Source of the DNA: Alloactinosynnema sp. L-07 | Lineage (GTDB): Bacteria; Actinomycetota; Actinomycetes; Mycobacteriales; Pseudonocardiaceae | Assembly (NCBI RefSeq): GCF_900070365.1 | Contig: NZ_LN850107.1 | Location: 6,882,001-6,946,000 of the forward strand | DNA length: 64,000 bases | Reading direction: 5' to 3' | Shown here: positions 56,408 to 64,000 of the stretch, one piece after another | Numbering within the stretch: position 1 is the first letter of the stretch | Layout: each line of letters begins with the position of its first letter | Notes under the pieces: generated by a model | Seen by the model: only the letters and a program-made list of their open reading frames with translations | Database searches by the model: none | What the model was told of the DNA's origin: nothing | Program-made: the position numbers and the translations under genes

Positions 56408-58398
56408 TCACGTTCCTGGTGGTGGTCGCCGCCACGCTGCTCATCGCGGCGCGGCGGCGGAAAAGATCACCTCTGACACGCAAGCGACTGACCATGCTGG
56501 CCGTCATCGGCATCATCGGCCTGCAAGCGGTCATCGGCAGTCCCGCCATGGCCCAGGACACCAGCTGTGTGCCCAACCCCGAGCGCCCCGGCGCGGGCAT
56601 GGTCGGCGCGCTCGACCCGCCGCAGGGCAACGGTGAGGCCGACAGCCCGTACCAGATCTACGGCTACGCGGGCATGGTCTGGCACGTCTACGACGAATCG
56701 TGCGGCGGGCTGGTGCCCAACGGTGTCAGCGACCCCGGCTCCACGATCGACACGTGGGCGGGCAACGAGCTGTTCAACATGGCCAAGAACATCGTCGGGG
56801 CCACCAACTCGCTGCACTACACGCTGCTCAACGGCGGCGTGCTCGGCGGGCTGAACGAGCAGATCGGCAAGGCGGCCGACTCGGTCTTCAACAACCTCTA
56901 CACCCAGCTGTTCAGCGTCTTCATGCTGGTGCTGGCCATCCTGATGTTCCGCCAGATCTGGAAGGGCGACCTGGCCACGGTCAGCAAACGCGCCCTGTTC
57001 GCCTTCGCGGGCATGTGGCTGGCGGCCTCGTCGCTGGTGCTGGTCACCAACTACGACCGCGTCGACGACCTGATCGTGCGCACCACCAGCGGCATCCAAG
57101 GCGGCTTCGTCGACCCGGAGGAAGACCGGGTCGTGCGGCACATCCTGCCCACGCAGCTGCACAACAAGGTCGTGTGGGAGAACTGGCAGCGCGGCGAGTT
57201 CGGCAGCCCGGACTCCCCCCAGGCCAAGGAGTTCGCCCGCAGGCTGCTCAACGACCAGGCCTGGACCCGCCAGAACCTGATCGACGGCAGCGACGCGGAC
57301 AACAACCTCGAGCAGGAGAAGAAGCGGGATTACCAGAAGCTCGCCACCGAGCTCGGCCCTGCCACCGGCTACTTCAAGGGCACCGACGGCAGCCGCACCG
57401 GCTCCGGCCTGCTCGCGCTGTTCCAGTCGATCGTCTACTCGCTGTTCCAGCTCTTCGCCAAGCTGTCGGTCCTGCTGGCCCAACTGCTGCTGCGCCTGCT
57501 GACCCTGACCGCCCCGGTGATCGGCCTGGTGGCCCTGGTCCACCACGACATCCTGCGCAAGGTCGGCCGCGCGGTCGGCGCCGTGGTGCTCAACGTGCTG
57601 GTGCTGGCCATGCTCGCGGGTATCCACTTCAAGTTCCTCGAACTGATCTTCTCCCCGGAGGCCAAGCTCTCGCTGCTGACCCAGATGCTGCTCGCGGCCA
57701 TCGTCACCCTGGTGTTCTTCCTGGTGGGGCGGCCGATGCGGCGGATGTGGCAGATGCTGGAGATGTCGATGGGCGCGGCGGGCGCGAGCATGCCCGCGGC
57801 GGGCGCGGGGATCTTCTCCCGCTTCCGGCGCAACAAGCACGACGGCCCGACCCCGCAGGACAACTTCTGGGACACCGTCCGCGAAGGCGAGTCCGAGGAC
57901 GGCACCGCGCTCGTGCGCGCGGGCGGCGGCCGCAGGCCCCGGCCCGAGGCCAGCAACCCGGTCACCGCGACCGCGCAGCGCATGGACACCCAGCGCGCGG
58001 CCATCGGCTCCCCTCGGGCGGCCATCGGCAGCGGATCGACGGCCATCGGCCCCGGCCTGGACCCCGAGGTCGTGATCCCCGGTTCCCGGCCGCCCAACCG
58101 CGGCGGACCGGCCACGATCGTGCGGGCAGGCAGCCGGGTGGTCGAGGCGGTCTCGGTGTCCGACCGAAGCTGGGACCGCGGCGAGGACGCCGTGGTCATC
58201 CCGTCGCGCGTGCCCACCCAGTTCCACACCCCCGCCGAACCCGAGGCCGCGGCGATCCGGCCCGCCGACGTCGAGATGGTCGCGGGCCGGGCGGTGCACG
58301 TGGTCTACCGGCCGTCGCGGGGACTCGAGGTCGCCGAGAGCCCGCGCCGGATGCCGCTCAACGACGGTCCGCGCGGGACCGACACGGTGGTGAGGTAA
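56404..58398 (+). CDS. VirB6-like polytopic membrane protein (gene 4)
   Basis: The product has 664 residues. Membrane segments are near 2-16, 31-50 (ending GSPAMAQ, signal-like), 166-184, 196-215, 335-380 (probably two), 390-410 and 424-442. A large outside region (51-160) holds two cysteines (C55 and C100). The last 220 residues are cytoplasmic, Pro/Arg-rich and contain three AIG repeats (about 532-551). The central five-helix core with a long soluble tail is the VirB6/TrbL pattern of type IV secretion systems. Placement directly after VirB4 supports this. Confidence 0.75.
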   Translation: MITFLVVVAATLLIAARRRKRSPLTRKRLTMLAVIGIIGLQAVIGSPAMAQDTSCVPNPERPGAGMVGALDPPQGNGEADSPYQIYGYAGMVWHVYDESCGGLVPNGVSDPGSTIDTWAGNELFNMAKNIVGATNSLHYTLLNGGVLGGLNEQIGKAADSVFNNLYTQLFSVFMLVLAILMFRQIWKGDLATVSKRALFAFAGMWLAASSLVLVTNYDRVDDLIVRTTSGIQGGFVDPEEDRVVRHILPTQLHNKVVWENWQRGEFGSPDSPQAKEFARRLLNDQAWTRQNLIDGSDADNNLEQEKKRDYQKLATELGPATGYFKGTDGSRTGSGLLALFQSIVYSLFQLFAKLSVLLAQLLLRLLTLTAPVIGLVALVHHDILRKVGRAVGAVVLNVLVLAMLAGIHFKFLELIFSPEAKLSLLTQMLLAAIVTLVFFLVGRPMRRMWQMLEMSMGAAGASMPAAGAGIFSRFRRNKHDGPTPQDNFWDTVREGESEDGTALVRAGGGRRPRPEASNPVTATAQRMDTQRAAIGSPRAAIGSGSTAIGPGLDPEVVIPGSRPPNRGGPATIVRAGSRVVEAVSVSDRSWDRGEDAVVIPSRVPTQFHTPAEPEAAAIRPADVEMVAGRAVHVVYRPSRGLEVAESPRRMPLNDGPRGTDTVVR

Positions 58399-58401
58399 GC
58401 C

Positions 58402-59019
58402 GTGCCGATCCGGACCAACCGCGGACGCGCCGCGGTCTACCGAAAGCTCTGGGGCTGGCCCATGCGCTCGCCCCGGCACCTGATCATCAGCGCGTGCGTC
58501 GCCCTGATCTTCATCACCGCCGCGGGCATCGTCATCCCCAAGCTGACCGGCAAAGCCGACCGGGCCGCCGCCGAGTCGACCAGGTCCAATGTCCGCCCCA
58601 CCCCGGTGACCAGGCTGAGCACGCCGGGCGCGGCGCCCGCGCCCACCGCGGCGCCGACGTCGCTGCCCACCCGGCTGACCTCGCCGCCCCCGCCGCCGTC
58701 GTCGGCGCCCGCCGCCCCGCAGGCGCTGGACACCGCGACCCGCTGGGCGCACGCGTGGGTCGACCACCCCGAGGGCACCAGCGTCGAGCAGTGGCTCAAC
58801 CGGCTGCGTCCGCACACCACTGAGGAATACCTGGCGGTGATGGCCAAGGTCGACCCGGCGAACGTGCCCGCGACCAAGGTCACGGGGCCGCCGGTGGCCA
58901 AACTGTCGTTCGAGAAATCGGTCGAGGCGGAGGTGCCGACCGACGGGGGAGTCCTGCGGATCACGGTCATCCGCACCGACCAGGGCTGGCGGGTCGCGAA
59001 CTACGAGCGGGGGGACTGA
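58402..59019 (+). CDS. VirB8/TcpC-like bitopic protein (gene 5)
   Basis: The product has 205 residues from a GTG. A basic cytoplasmic tail (1-25) leads to a membrane helix (26-45), a Pro/Ser/Thr-rich linker (64-110) and an extracytoplasmic domain (112-205) with WAHAWVDHP, EQWLNRLRPHTTEEYLAVM and a closing beta strand pair (VLRITVIRTDQGWRVANYE). This is the layout of VirB8/TcpC-type proteins, whose outer domain has an NTF2-like fold. Spacing to both neighbours is 3 nt. Confidence 0.65.
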   Translation: MPIRTNRGRAAVYRKLWGWPMRSPRHLIISACVALIFITAAGIVIPKLTGKADRAAAESTRSNVRPTPVTRLSTPGAAPAPTAAPTSLPTRLTSPPPPPSSAPAAPQALDTATRWAHAWVDHPEGTSVEQWLNRLRPHTTEEYLAVMAKVDPANVPATKVTGPPVAKLSFEKSVEAEVPTDGGVLRITVIRTDQGWRVANYERGD

Positions 59020-59022
59020 TCC

Positions 59023-60024
59023 ATGCGCGGGGCGGTGGTGATCGGCGTCCTGGCGGCAGCCGGTCTGGTCACGGTGATCAGCACCGGGGTGCTCACCGTG
59101 GTGAGCAGCGATCAGGCGGCGGACGCGCTGCAGACGCGCTCGCTGTCGTGCAACGCCTCCCTGGGCCCGGCCACGACCGGGCCCGCGGGCTCCGGCGCGG
59201 GTGACGCGGGCAGGCTCACCGACGAGCAGCGCGGCACGGTCGCGCTGATCATCTCCATCGGCAAGCAGCGCGACCTCGCGCCGCGCGCCTGGCAGGTGGC
59301 GATCCAGGCGGGCATGACCGAGTCCGGGCTGCGGAGCCTCAACTACGGCGACCGCGACTCGCTGGGCATCTTCCAGATGCGGCCGTCGATGGGCTGGGGC
59401 TCGCCCGCCGAGGTCACCAACCCGACCTACGCGGTCAACAAGTTCTACGACGTGCTGCTCAAGGTGCCCGACTGGGAGAACCAGCGGCCCGGCGAGTCGG
59501 CCCAGGACGTCGAGCGGTCGGCCTTCCCCGACCGCTATCACCGCTGGGAGGCCATGGCCAGCCATCTCATCGGTGAGCTGGGCCAGGTCACCAACGCCAC
59601 CGGCTGCGGTCAGGGCATGGGCGTGCTGCTGCCGCCGTCCGCGATGGCGGGGTCGGCCATCCAGTTCGCGCTGGGCCAGCAGGGCAAGCCCTACGTCTGG
59701 GGCGCCCCGACCACGCACCAGAACTCCTACGACTGCTCCAGCCTGATGTTGCAGGCCTACCGCAGCGCCGGGGTCACCCTGCCGCGCACCTCGCGCGAGC
59801 AGTACCGGGCGGGCGCGCTGCTGCCCGTCGAGCAGGCCCAGCCGGGCGACCTGCTGTTCTGGGCCTACGACGAGCGCGATCCCCGCACGATCCACCATGT
59901 CGCGATGTACCTCGGGGACGGCAAGATCGTCGAGGCACAGCAGAGCGGTGTGCCGGTCCACATCAGGTCGGTGTCGTGGACCGAAGGCGAACTGGTCAAC
60001 CAGGCCGTCCGGCCGGGCGTCTGA
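59023..60024 (+). CDS. Cell-wall hydrolase: transglycosylase-like + NlpC/P60 (VirB1-like, gene 6)
   Basis: The product has 333 residues. An N-terminal membrane anchor or signal (about 5-27) is followed by a lysozyme-like segment, AIQAGMTESGL with likely catalytic E100 and SLGIFQMRPS, then a NlpC/P60 cysteine peptidase with nucleophile C238 in YDCSSLM and His 291/292 in HHVAMYLG. Two-domain wall hydrolases of this kind (as in Tn916 and pCW3 systems) open peptidoglycan for a type IV apparatus. This gene is the strongest sign that the cluster builds an envelope-spanning machine. Confidence 0.87.
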   Translation: MRGAVVIGVLAAAGLVTVISTGVLTVVSSDQAADALQTRSLSCNASLGPATTGPAGSGAGDAGRLTDEQRGTVALIISIGKQRDLAPRAWQVAIQAGMTESGLRSLNYGDRDSLGIFQMRPSMGWGSPAEVTNPTYAVNKFYDVLLKVPDWENQRPGESAQDVERSAFPDRYHRWEAMASHLIGELGQVTNATGCGQGMGVLLPPSAMAGSAIQFALGQQGKPYVWGAPTTHQNSYDCSSLMLQAYRSAGVTLPRTSREQYRAGALLPVEQAQPGDLLFWAYDERDPRTIHHVAMYLGDGKIVEAQQSGVPVHIRSVSWTEGELVNQAVRPGV

Positions 60025-60036
60025 GGAGAAGCACCC

Positions 60037-60519
60037 ATGTCCATGTACCCCCAGGAGCCGTTGCCCCGGCACGTGGGCCCGCCCACGTCGAGCACCCCCA
60101 TCCGCGACTTCCTCAGCGCCGGTCCCCGACCCGGCGTCAGCGAGGGCTACGCGGTGCTGCCGCGCGGCCTCGCCGAGGGCATGCCGCTGCCGTGGCAGCA
60201 GGCCATGGCCCACCTGCTGCACGAGTTCCACCAGGTCTACGCCCACCTGAACTGGCCGGAGTACCGCGTCGTGCCCTCGCGCCGCGAGCGGCTGGTCGAC
60301 CTCGACGAGGATCAGCTCGCCGAGGTCGGCTGCATCGTGGAGATCGACATCGACGGCGAACTGGTCTACCGGGAGCGCAACGGCAAGCGCATCGAGGACC
60401 CGGAGCGGCACGAGGTCCTGGTGTCCTGCCTCGACCCGATCCCCAGCCAGCACCTCAACGCCAACCAGGACACCCCGCCGCGCGGTTTCCCAGTGCAGCA
60501 CGCTCCGCACTGGGGTTAG
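60037..60519 (+). CDS. Hypothetical protein of the secretion-like cluster (gene 7)
   Basis: The product has 160 residues with GAGGAG upstream of the ATG. There is no signal or membrane segment. A proline-rich start is followed by a helical part (LPWQQAMAHLLHEFHQVYAHL) and a beta-rich part with VVPSRRERLVDLDEDQLAEV and EIDIDGELVYRERNGKRI. I do not recognise it. It could be a cytoplasmic factor or substrate of the cluster. Confidence 0.75.
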   Translation: MSMYPQEPLPRHVGPPTSSTPIRDFLSAGPRPGVSEGYAVLPRGLAEGMPLPWQQAMAHLLHEFHQVYAHLNWPEYRVVPSRRERLVDLDEDQLAEVGCIVEIDIDGELVYRERNGKRIEDPERHEVLVSCLDPIPSQHLNANQDTPPRGFPVQHAPHWG

Positions 60520-60528
60520 GTGGATGTC

Positions 60529-60732
60529 ATGAGTGATCCGAATCCTGATCCCGGCTGGTACTTCAACACCCGAACCGGACAGGTCGAACACGGCGAGATC
60601 GGCCGCGCCATCGACCGCCTAGGTCCCTACCCCGACCGCGAGACCGCCGAACGCGCCCTCGAGATCGCCCGCGAACGCACCGAGGCCGCCGACAAGGCCG
60701 ACAAGGCTTGGTCTGGCGACGACGACGACTGA
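60529..60732 (+). CDS. Small SPOR-like protein (gene 8)
   Basis: The product has 67 residues from ATG 60529, preferred because AGGTGGA lies 5 nt upstream; GTG 60520 is possible. The sequence WYFNTRTGQVEHG then LGPYPDRETAERALEIARER has the DPYPTREEAE pattern of small actinobacterial SPOR-like or methionine-aminopeptidase-like proteins. It ends in an acidic tail. Its role is unknown. It is the last gene of the same-strand cluster before the RNase gene. Confidence 0.7.
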   Translation: MSDPNPDPGWYFNTRTGQVEHGEIGRAIDRLGPYPDRETAERALEIARERTEAADKADKAWSGDDDD

Positions 60733-60748
60733 TCCGCCCCCTCTTGGG

Positions 60749-60754
60749 TAGGGT
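60749..60754 (+). promoter_or_regulatory. -10 box (TAGGGT) of the RNase gene, leaderless
   Basis: TAGGGT ends 6 nt before GTG 60761. The -35 is weak. Confidence 0.5.
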
Positions 60755-60760
60755 TCGGTC

Positions 60761-62185
60761 GTGACTTCACGGGTGATCGGGACCGATGGGGCCGAAGTCG
60801 ACTTCGGCCGGGTGCGCGAGGACTTCAGCCTGTCCAAGCAGTTTCCGGCCGCGGCGCTGGCCGAGGCCGAGAAAGCGGTGTCGGAGGGGCCCAAAGGCGA
60901 CCGCGTCGACGCCACCGACCTGCCCCTGATCACCATCGACCCGCCCGGCGCCAAAGATCTCGACCAGGCGATGTTCATCGAACGCGTCGGCGACGGCTTC
61001 CGCGTGCACTACGCCATCGCCGACCTTGGTGCCTTCGTCGTGCCGGACGGCGCGCTCGACACCGAGGTCCGCCGCCGCGGCCAGACGATCTACCTGCCCG
61101 ACGGCAACGTCCCGCTGCACCCGACCGTGCTGTCGGAGGGCATCGCCAGCCTGCTGCCCGACCAGACCAGCCCGGCGGCGCTGTGGACGATCGACCTCGA
61201 CGCCGACGGCGAGCCGACCTCGGCCACCGTCCGCCGCGCGTGGGTCCGCTCGATCGCCCAGTTCGACTACGAGACCGTGCAGGCCGCGGTCGACGAAGGC
61301 CGCCAGCACCCCTCCATCGCCGCCCTGCCCGCACTGGGCGACCTGCGCCGCGAGCACGCCATCCGGCGCGGCGCGGTCGAGCTGCAGCTGCCCGAGCAGG
61401 AGGTCGAGCCCGACGCGGACGAGGGCTGGCGGCTCGTGCTGCGCCCGCGCACCAAGGTCGACGCGTGGAACGCCGAGATCTCGCTGCTCACCGGCATGTC
61501 CGCGGCCAAGATCATGCTCGACGCGGGCATCGGCGTCCTGCGCACGCTGCCCGATCCCGACGACGGCGCACTGGCGTGGCTGCGCCGCTCGGCCAAGGTC
61601 CTGGGCATCGAGTGGCCCAAGGACGCCACCGTCGCCGAGCTGCTCGCCGGGCTCGACGCGTCGCGGCCGGAGGCGCTGGCCCTGTTCATGGACGCGACCA
61701 GGCTGCTGCGCGGCGCGGGCTACACCGTCTTCGACGGCAGTGCCCCGGAACTGAGCACGCACGCGGGCATCGCGGCCTCCTACGCCCATGTCACCGCCCC
61801 GCTGCGCAGGCTGGTCGACCGGTTCGGCACCGAGATCTGCCTTGCCCTGTGCGCGGGCGAAGAGGTGCCCGAGTGGGTGCGCGCGGCGCTGCCGCTGCTG
61901 CCGGACCTGATGGAGGGCTCCGACAGCCTGGCGAGCAAGGTCGACCGCGCGTGCCTGGACCAGGTCGAGGCATGGGTGCTCGCCGACCGCGTCGGCCACG
62001 AGTTCGACGCGGTGGTGCTGCGCGCCGAGGGCGGGTCGGCGGAGATCTTCATCGCCGAGCCGCCGGTCCTGGGCCGGTGCGCGGGCGAGGGCCTGCCCGA
62101 GGGCGAGACGATCCGGGTGCGGTTGACCGCCGCTGACGCGACCGAGCGTCGGGTGGAGTTCGAGCGGGTGGAGGAGACGGCGTGA
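60761..62185 (+). CDS. RNB-domain exoribonuclease (RNase II/R family, minimal)
   Basis: The product has 474 residues from a GTG. The RNB core is clear: ITIDPPGAKDLDQAMFIERV near 48-67 with the catalytic aspartates, YAIADLGAFV, a GQTIYLPDGNVPLHPTVLSE segment and the late motif YAHVTAPLRRLVDRF near 340. N-terminal cold-shock domains and the C-terminal S1 domain of RNase II/R are absent or very reduced, as in the short actinobacterial forms. It degrades RNA 3' to 5'. It overlaps the next gene by 4 bp. Confidence 0.92.
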   Translation: MTSRVIGTDGAEVDFGRVREDFSLSKQFPAAALAEAEKAVSEGPKGDRVDATDLPLITIDPPGAKDLDQAMFIERVGDGFRVHYAIADLGAFVVPDGALDTEVRRRGQTIYLPDGNVPLHPTVLSEGIASLLPDQTSPAALWTIDLDADGEPTSATVRRAWVRSIAQFDYETVQAAVDEGRQHPSIAALPALGDLRREHAIRRGAVELQLPEQEVEPDADEGWRLVLRPRTKVDAWNAEISLLTGMSAAKIMLDAGIGVLRTLPDPDDGALAWLRRSAKVLGIEWPKDATVAELLAGLDASRPEALALFMDATRLLRGAGYTVFDGSAPELSTHAGIAASYAHVTAPLRRLVDRFGTEICLALCAGEEVPEWVRAALPLLPDLMEGSDSLASKVDRACLDQVEAWVLADRVGHEFDAVVLRAEGGSAEIFIAEPPVLGRCAGEGLPEGETIRVRLTAADATERRVEFERVEETA

Positions 62186-62850
62186 CGGACATCAGCGGGC
62201 TCAAGATCGGTGTGCTTGGCGGGACCGGTCCGCAGGGCCGCGGCCTGGCGCTGCGCTGGGCGAAGGCGGGGCTGACGGTGATCATCGGCTCCCGCGCCGC
62301 CGACCGCGCCGAGACCGCCGCCGCCGAACTGCGTGAGCTGGCGGGCGTCGAGGCCATCATCGGGCTGGACAACGCGGGCTGTGCCGGGGCGGCCGACGTC
62401 GTGCTCGTCGCCGTGCCGTGGGACGGCCACCGCGAGCTGCTGGAGTCCCTGCGCGCCGAGCTGACCGGCAAGATCGTCATCGACTGCGTGAACCCGCTGG
62501 GCTTCGACAAGCAGGGCCCGTTCGCCCTGCCGGTCGAGGAGGGCAGCGCGGCCCAGCAGGCCGAGCGGGTGCTGCCCGAGTCACGGGTGACCGCGGCGTT
62601 CCACCACGTCTCGGCGGTGCTGCTCGCCGACCTCGGAGTGTCCGAAATGGACATCGACGTGCTGGTGCTCGGCGACGACCGCGAGGCCACCGACGTGGTC
62701 CGCGCGCTGGCCGACGCGATCCCCGGCACCCGGGGCATCTATGGCGGCAGGCTGCGCAACGCCCACCAGGTCGAGGCGTTCACCGCCAACCTGATCGCGA
62801 TCAACAAGCGGTACAAGGCGCACGCGGGCATCCGCGTCACCGATGTATGA
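62182..62850 (+). CDS. npdG: NADPH-dependent F420 reductase (F420H2:NADP oxidoreductase)
   Basis: The product has 222 residues from a GTG overlapping the RNase stop (GTGA). The Rossmann motif GVLGGTGPQGRGLALRWAKAG and the NADP-selecting SRAADRA are at the N-terminus; VPWDGHREL, DCVNPLGFDKQGP and a C-terminal helix with AHQVEAFTANLIAINKRYK match the Fno/NpdG family. It exchanges hydride between NADPH and coenzyme F420. This implies the organism makes F420, as actinomycetes do. Confidence 0.92.
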   Translation: MTDISGLKIGVLGGTGPQGRGLALRWAKAGLTVIIGSRAADRAETAAAELRELAGVEAIIGLDNAGCAGAADVVLVAVPWDGHRELLESLRAELTGKIVIDCVNPLGFDKQGPFALPVEEGSAAQQAERVLPESRVTAAFHHVSAVLLADLGVSEMDIDVLVLGDDREATDVVRALADAIPGTRGIYGGRLRNAHQVEAFTANLIAINKRYKAHAGIRVTDV

Positions 62851-63598
62851 GGACGATCTAGGCGAGCCCGTCGCGCTGACCGGACCGCCCCGGCGGGTGG
62901 TGAGCCTGGTGCCGTCGCTGACCGAGGCGGTCGCGGCCACCGCGCCCGGCCTGCTGGTCGGCGCGACGGACTACTGCACCCACCCCGCCGACCTCGACGT
63001 CACGCGGGTGGGCGGCTCGAAGTACCCGACGGTCGACTCGGTGCTGGAGCTGGCGCCGGACCTGGTGATCGCCAACTCCGAGGAGAACCGGCCAGAGGAC
63101 GTCGAACGGCTGCGGGCCAACGGGATCCCGGTCTGGGTGACCAGGGCGCCGGAGAGCGTGCCCGCGGGCTTGGCCTCGACTCGTCGGCTGCTGACGCAGG
63201 GCTTGGGACTGGGCGAACCGGACTGGCTGCCCGCCGCCGAGGCCGCCTGGCACCACGTCGAGCCGGTGTGGGCGACGGCGGTCATCCCGGTGTGGCGCAA
63301 GCCGTGGGTGGTGATCGGCCGCGACACGTTCGCGGGCGACGTCCTGCGGCGGCTCGGTGTGGCGAACGTGTACGCAGACCATGCTGAGCGGTATCCCCGG
63401 CCCACGTTGGCCGAGTTGAACGCGACGGCGGCTGAGCTGGTCGTGCTGCCGGACGAGCCCTACGAGTTCACCGCGACCGATGGTCCGGAAGCGTTCCCGG
63501 GCAAGCGATCCGTGCTGGTCATCGGCCGGTACCTGACCTGGTACGGGCCGTCGCTGGTCGAGGCGCGCGCGTCGCTGACCGAGGCGTTGATTGGGTAA
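62843..63598 (+). CDS. Helical-backbone metal receptor-like protein (BtuF fold, cytoplasmic)
   Basis: The product has 251 residues; its ATG lies 8 bp inside the npdG gene. The fold markers of cobalamin/siderophore-binding proteins are present: RRVVSLVPSLTEAVAA at the start, YPTVDSVLELAPDLVIANSEEN, and a C-terminal domain with RPTLAELNATAAELVVLPDEP. There is no signal peptide or lipobox and no permease or ATPase gene nearby, so it is not an ordinary transporter subunit. It may bind a cofactor in the cytoplasm. Confidence 0.82.
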   Translation: MYEDDLGEPVALTGPPRRVVSLVPSLTEAVAATAPGLLVGATDYCTHPADLDVTRVGGSKYPTVDSVLELAPDLVIANSEENRPEDVERLRANGIPVWVTRAPESVPAGLASTRRLLTQGLGLGEPDWLPAAEAAWHHVEPVWATAVIPVWRKPWVVIGRDTFAGDVLRRLGVANVYADHAERYPRPTLAELNATAAELVVLPDEPYEFTATDGPEAFPGKRSVLVIGRYLTWYGPSLVEARASLTEALIG

Positions 63599-63603
63599 GA
63601 AAC

Positions 63604-63632
63604 TTGTGTCTACTTAAATTTCTTTGTACGCT
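63604..63632 (+). promoter_or_regulatory. Promoter of the DJ-1/PfpI gene (leaderless)
   Basis: The -35 TTGTGT (63604-63609) and the -10 TACGCT (63627-63632) are 17 bp apart. The ATG starts 6 nt after the -10. The whole 40-nt gap is AT-rich compared with its surroundings. Confidence 0.65.
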
Positions 63633-63638
63633 TTGGTT

Positions 63639-64000
63639 ATGACCAACGTGCTTCTTGTGTTGACCTCCACCGCGTCCCTCGGCGGCCGCCCCACCGGTGC
63701 CTGGCTGGAGGAGTTCGCCATCCCCGCCCAGGTGTTCGGCGAGGCGGGCTTCACCGTCGACGTCGCGTCCATCCTCGGTGGGACCCCGCCGATCGACCCC
63801 GCCAGCGGCTCGGCGGGCCCGACTGACACCGTTGCGGTCGCCGACGTCGACCCGTCCGGGTACGACGCGGTGTTCCTCGTCGGCGGCCACGGCACCATGG
63901 CCGACTTTCCGGACAACCCCGCCCTCGCCCGGCTCCTCACCGAGGTATCGCTCGTCGCCGCCGTGTGCCACGGTTCCGCCGCACTGCTCAACGTGCCCGG
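63639..64000 (+). CDS. DJ-1/PfpI-family protein (3' truncated by window edge)
   Basis: The first 120 residues are visible. The flavodoxin-like start MTNVLLVLTSTASLGGRPTG, the acidic loop SGYDAVFLVGGHGTMADFPDN and the nucleophile elbow VAAVCHGSAALL (Cys near 109) are those of type 1 glutamine amidotransferase-like DJ-1/PfpI proteins, which include glyoxalase III, chaperones and peptidases. The end lies outside the window. Confidence 0.88.
   Translation, partial: MTNVLLVLTSTASLGGRPTGAWLEEFAIPAQVFGEAGFTVDVASILGGTPPIDPASGSAGPTDTVAVADVDPSGYDAVFLVGGHGTMADFPDNPALARLLTEVSLVAAVCHGSAALLNVP

Noticed and set aside
56467..60591. A 1374-codon open frame on the minus strand opposite the secretion-like cluster
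   Set aside because: It runs across several good plus-strand genes with motifs and overlaps. Its composition is that of antisense high-GC DNA.
1..64000. tRNA genes, CRISPR arrays and insertion sequences
   Set aside because: No cloverleaf-like T-loop sequences, regularly spaced direct repeats, transposase motifs or terminal inverted repeats were seen. Reading by eye could miss a single tRNA.

Overview
The window is high-GC DNA (roughly 70 %) from an actinomycete, most likely of the Pseudonocardiales (Actinokineospora / Saccharothrix / Amycolatopsis-like). The evidence is the gene content: AdnA/AdnB helicase-nucleases, an XRE/DUF397 pair, a coenzyme F420 reductase, a sortase (LPVTG) protein, a bifunctional RNase H/phosphatase, many GTG starts, and several genes whose start codon lies only 6-8 nt after a TAnnnT -10 box (leaderless mRNAs). 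Two blocks follow the gene order I know from Mycobacterium tuberculosis: the MGMT-like / lipV / adnA / adnB / K+ channel / nudC block (Rv3204-Rv3199c) and the cobD / SURF1 / ptpA / cobC / Nif3 / zinc-ribbon / RNase H block (Rv2236c-Rv2228c). Genes that interrupt these blocks stand out as lineage-specific insertions.

Layout. 1-4523: the end of a DUF4872-like protein, a pirin, a small TPR protein, a small unknown gene, an XRE regulator with its DUF397 partner (tandem internal duplication), and a hydrolase. 4766-13115: a small gene, an alkyltransferase-like protein, a lipV-like hydrolase, then adnA and adnB separated by a short Uma2-type nuclease gene. 13164-23405: a K+ channel/RCK protein with a 10-codon leader, then an envelope and peptidase group (zinc metallopeptidase, DUF2207, LPVTG protein, paired M16 peptidases), then nudC. 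23459-29649: a large LuxR (LAL) regulator, a compact minus-strand group of small genes, a divergent XRE-TPR regulator with a 2H phosphoesterase, and a VOC protein with a coupled 42-codon gene.

29728-42078 is all minus strand. A four-gene Wadjet-type SMC defence operon (DUF2397, DUF2398, SMC, DUF2399/Toprim) runs straight into a TetR gene and a heterodimeric ABC exporter. The TetR promoter and a perfect inverted-repeat operator overlap the last codon of the Wadjet operon. 42176-51139 is the cob/ptpA block, carrying two decayed toxin-antitoxin remnants and an inserted secreted beta-propeller plus P-domain protein. 51236-52343: an FMN reductase and the RNase P RNA.

52692-60732 is the most interesting part. 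It is a tightly packed, chromosomal type IV secretion-like cluster: VirB2-like, VirB3/PrgI-like, VirB4 ATPase, VirB6-like, VirB8/TcpC-like, and a lytic transglycosylase plus NlpC/P60 wall hydrolase, followed by two small unknown proteins. No relaxase, coupling ATPase, integrase or att site is visible. A 26-codon ORF joins virB4 to virB6 by stop/start overlap at both ends. 60761-64000: an RNB ribonuclease, an NADPH:F420 reductase, a cytoplasmic metal-receptor-like protein and the start of a DJ-1/PfpI protein.

All protein assignments come from reading motifs and gene order. No database search was run.
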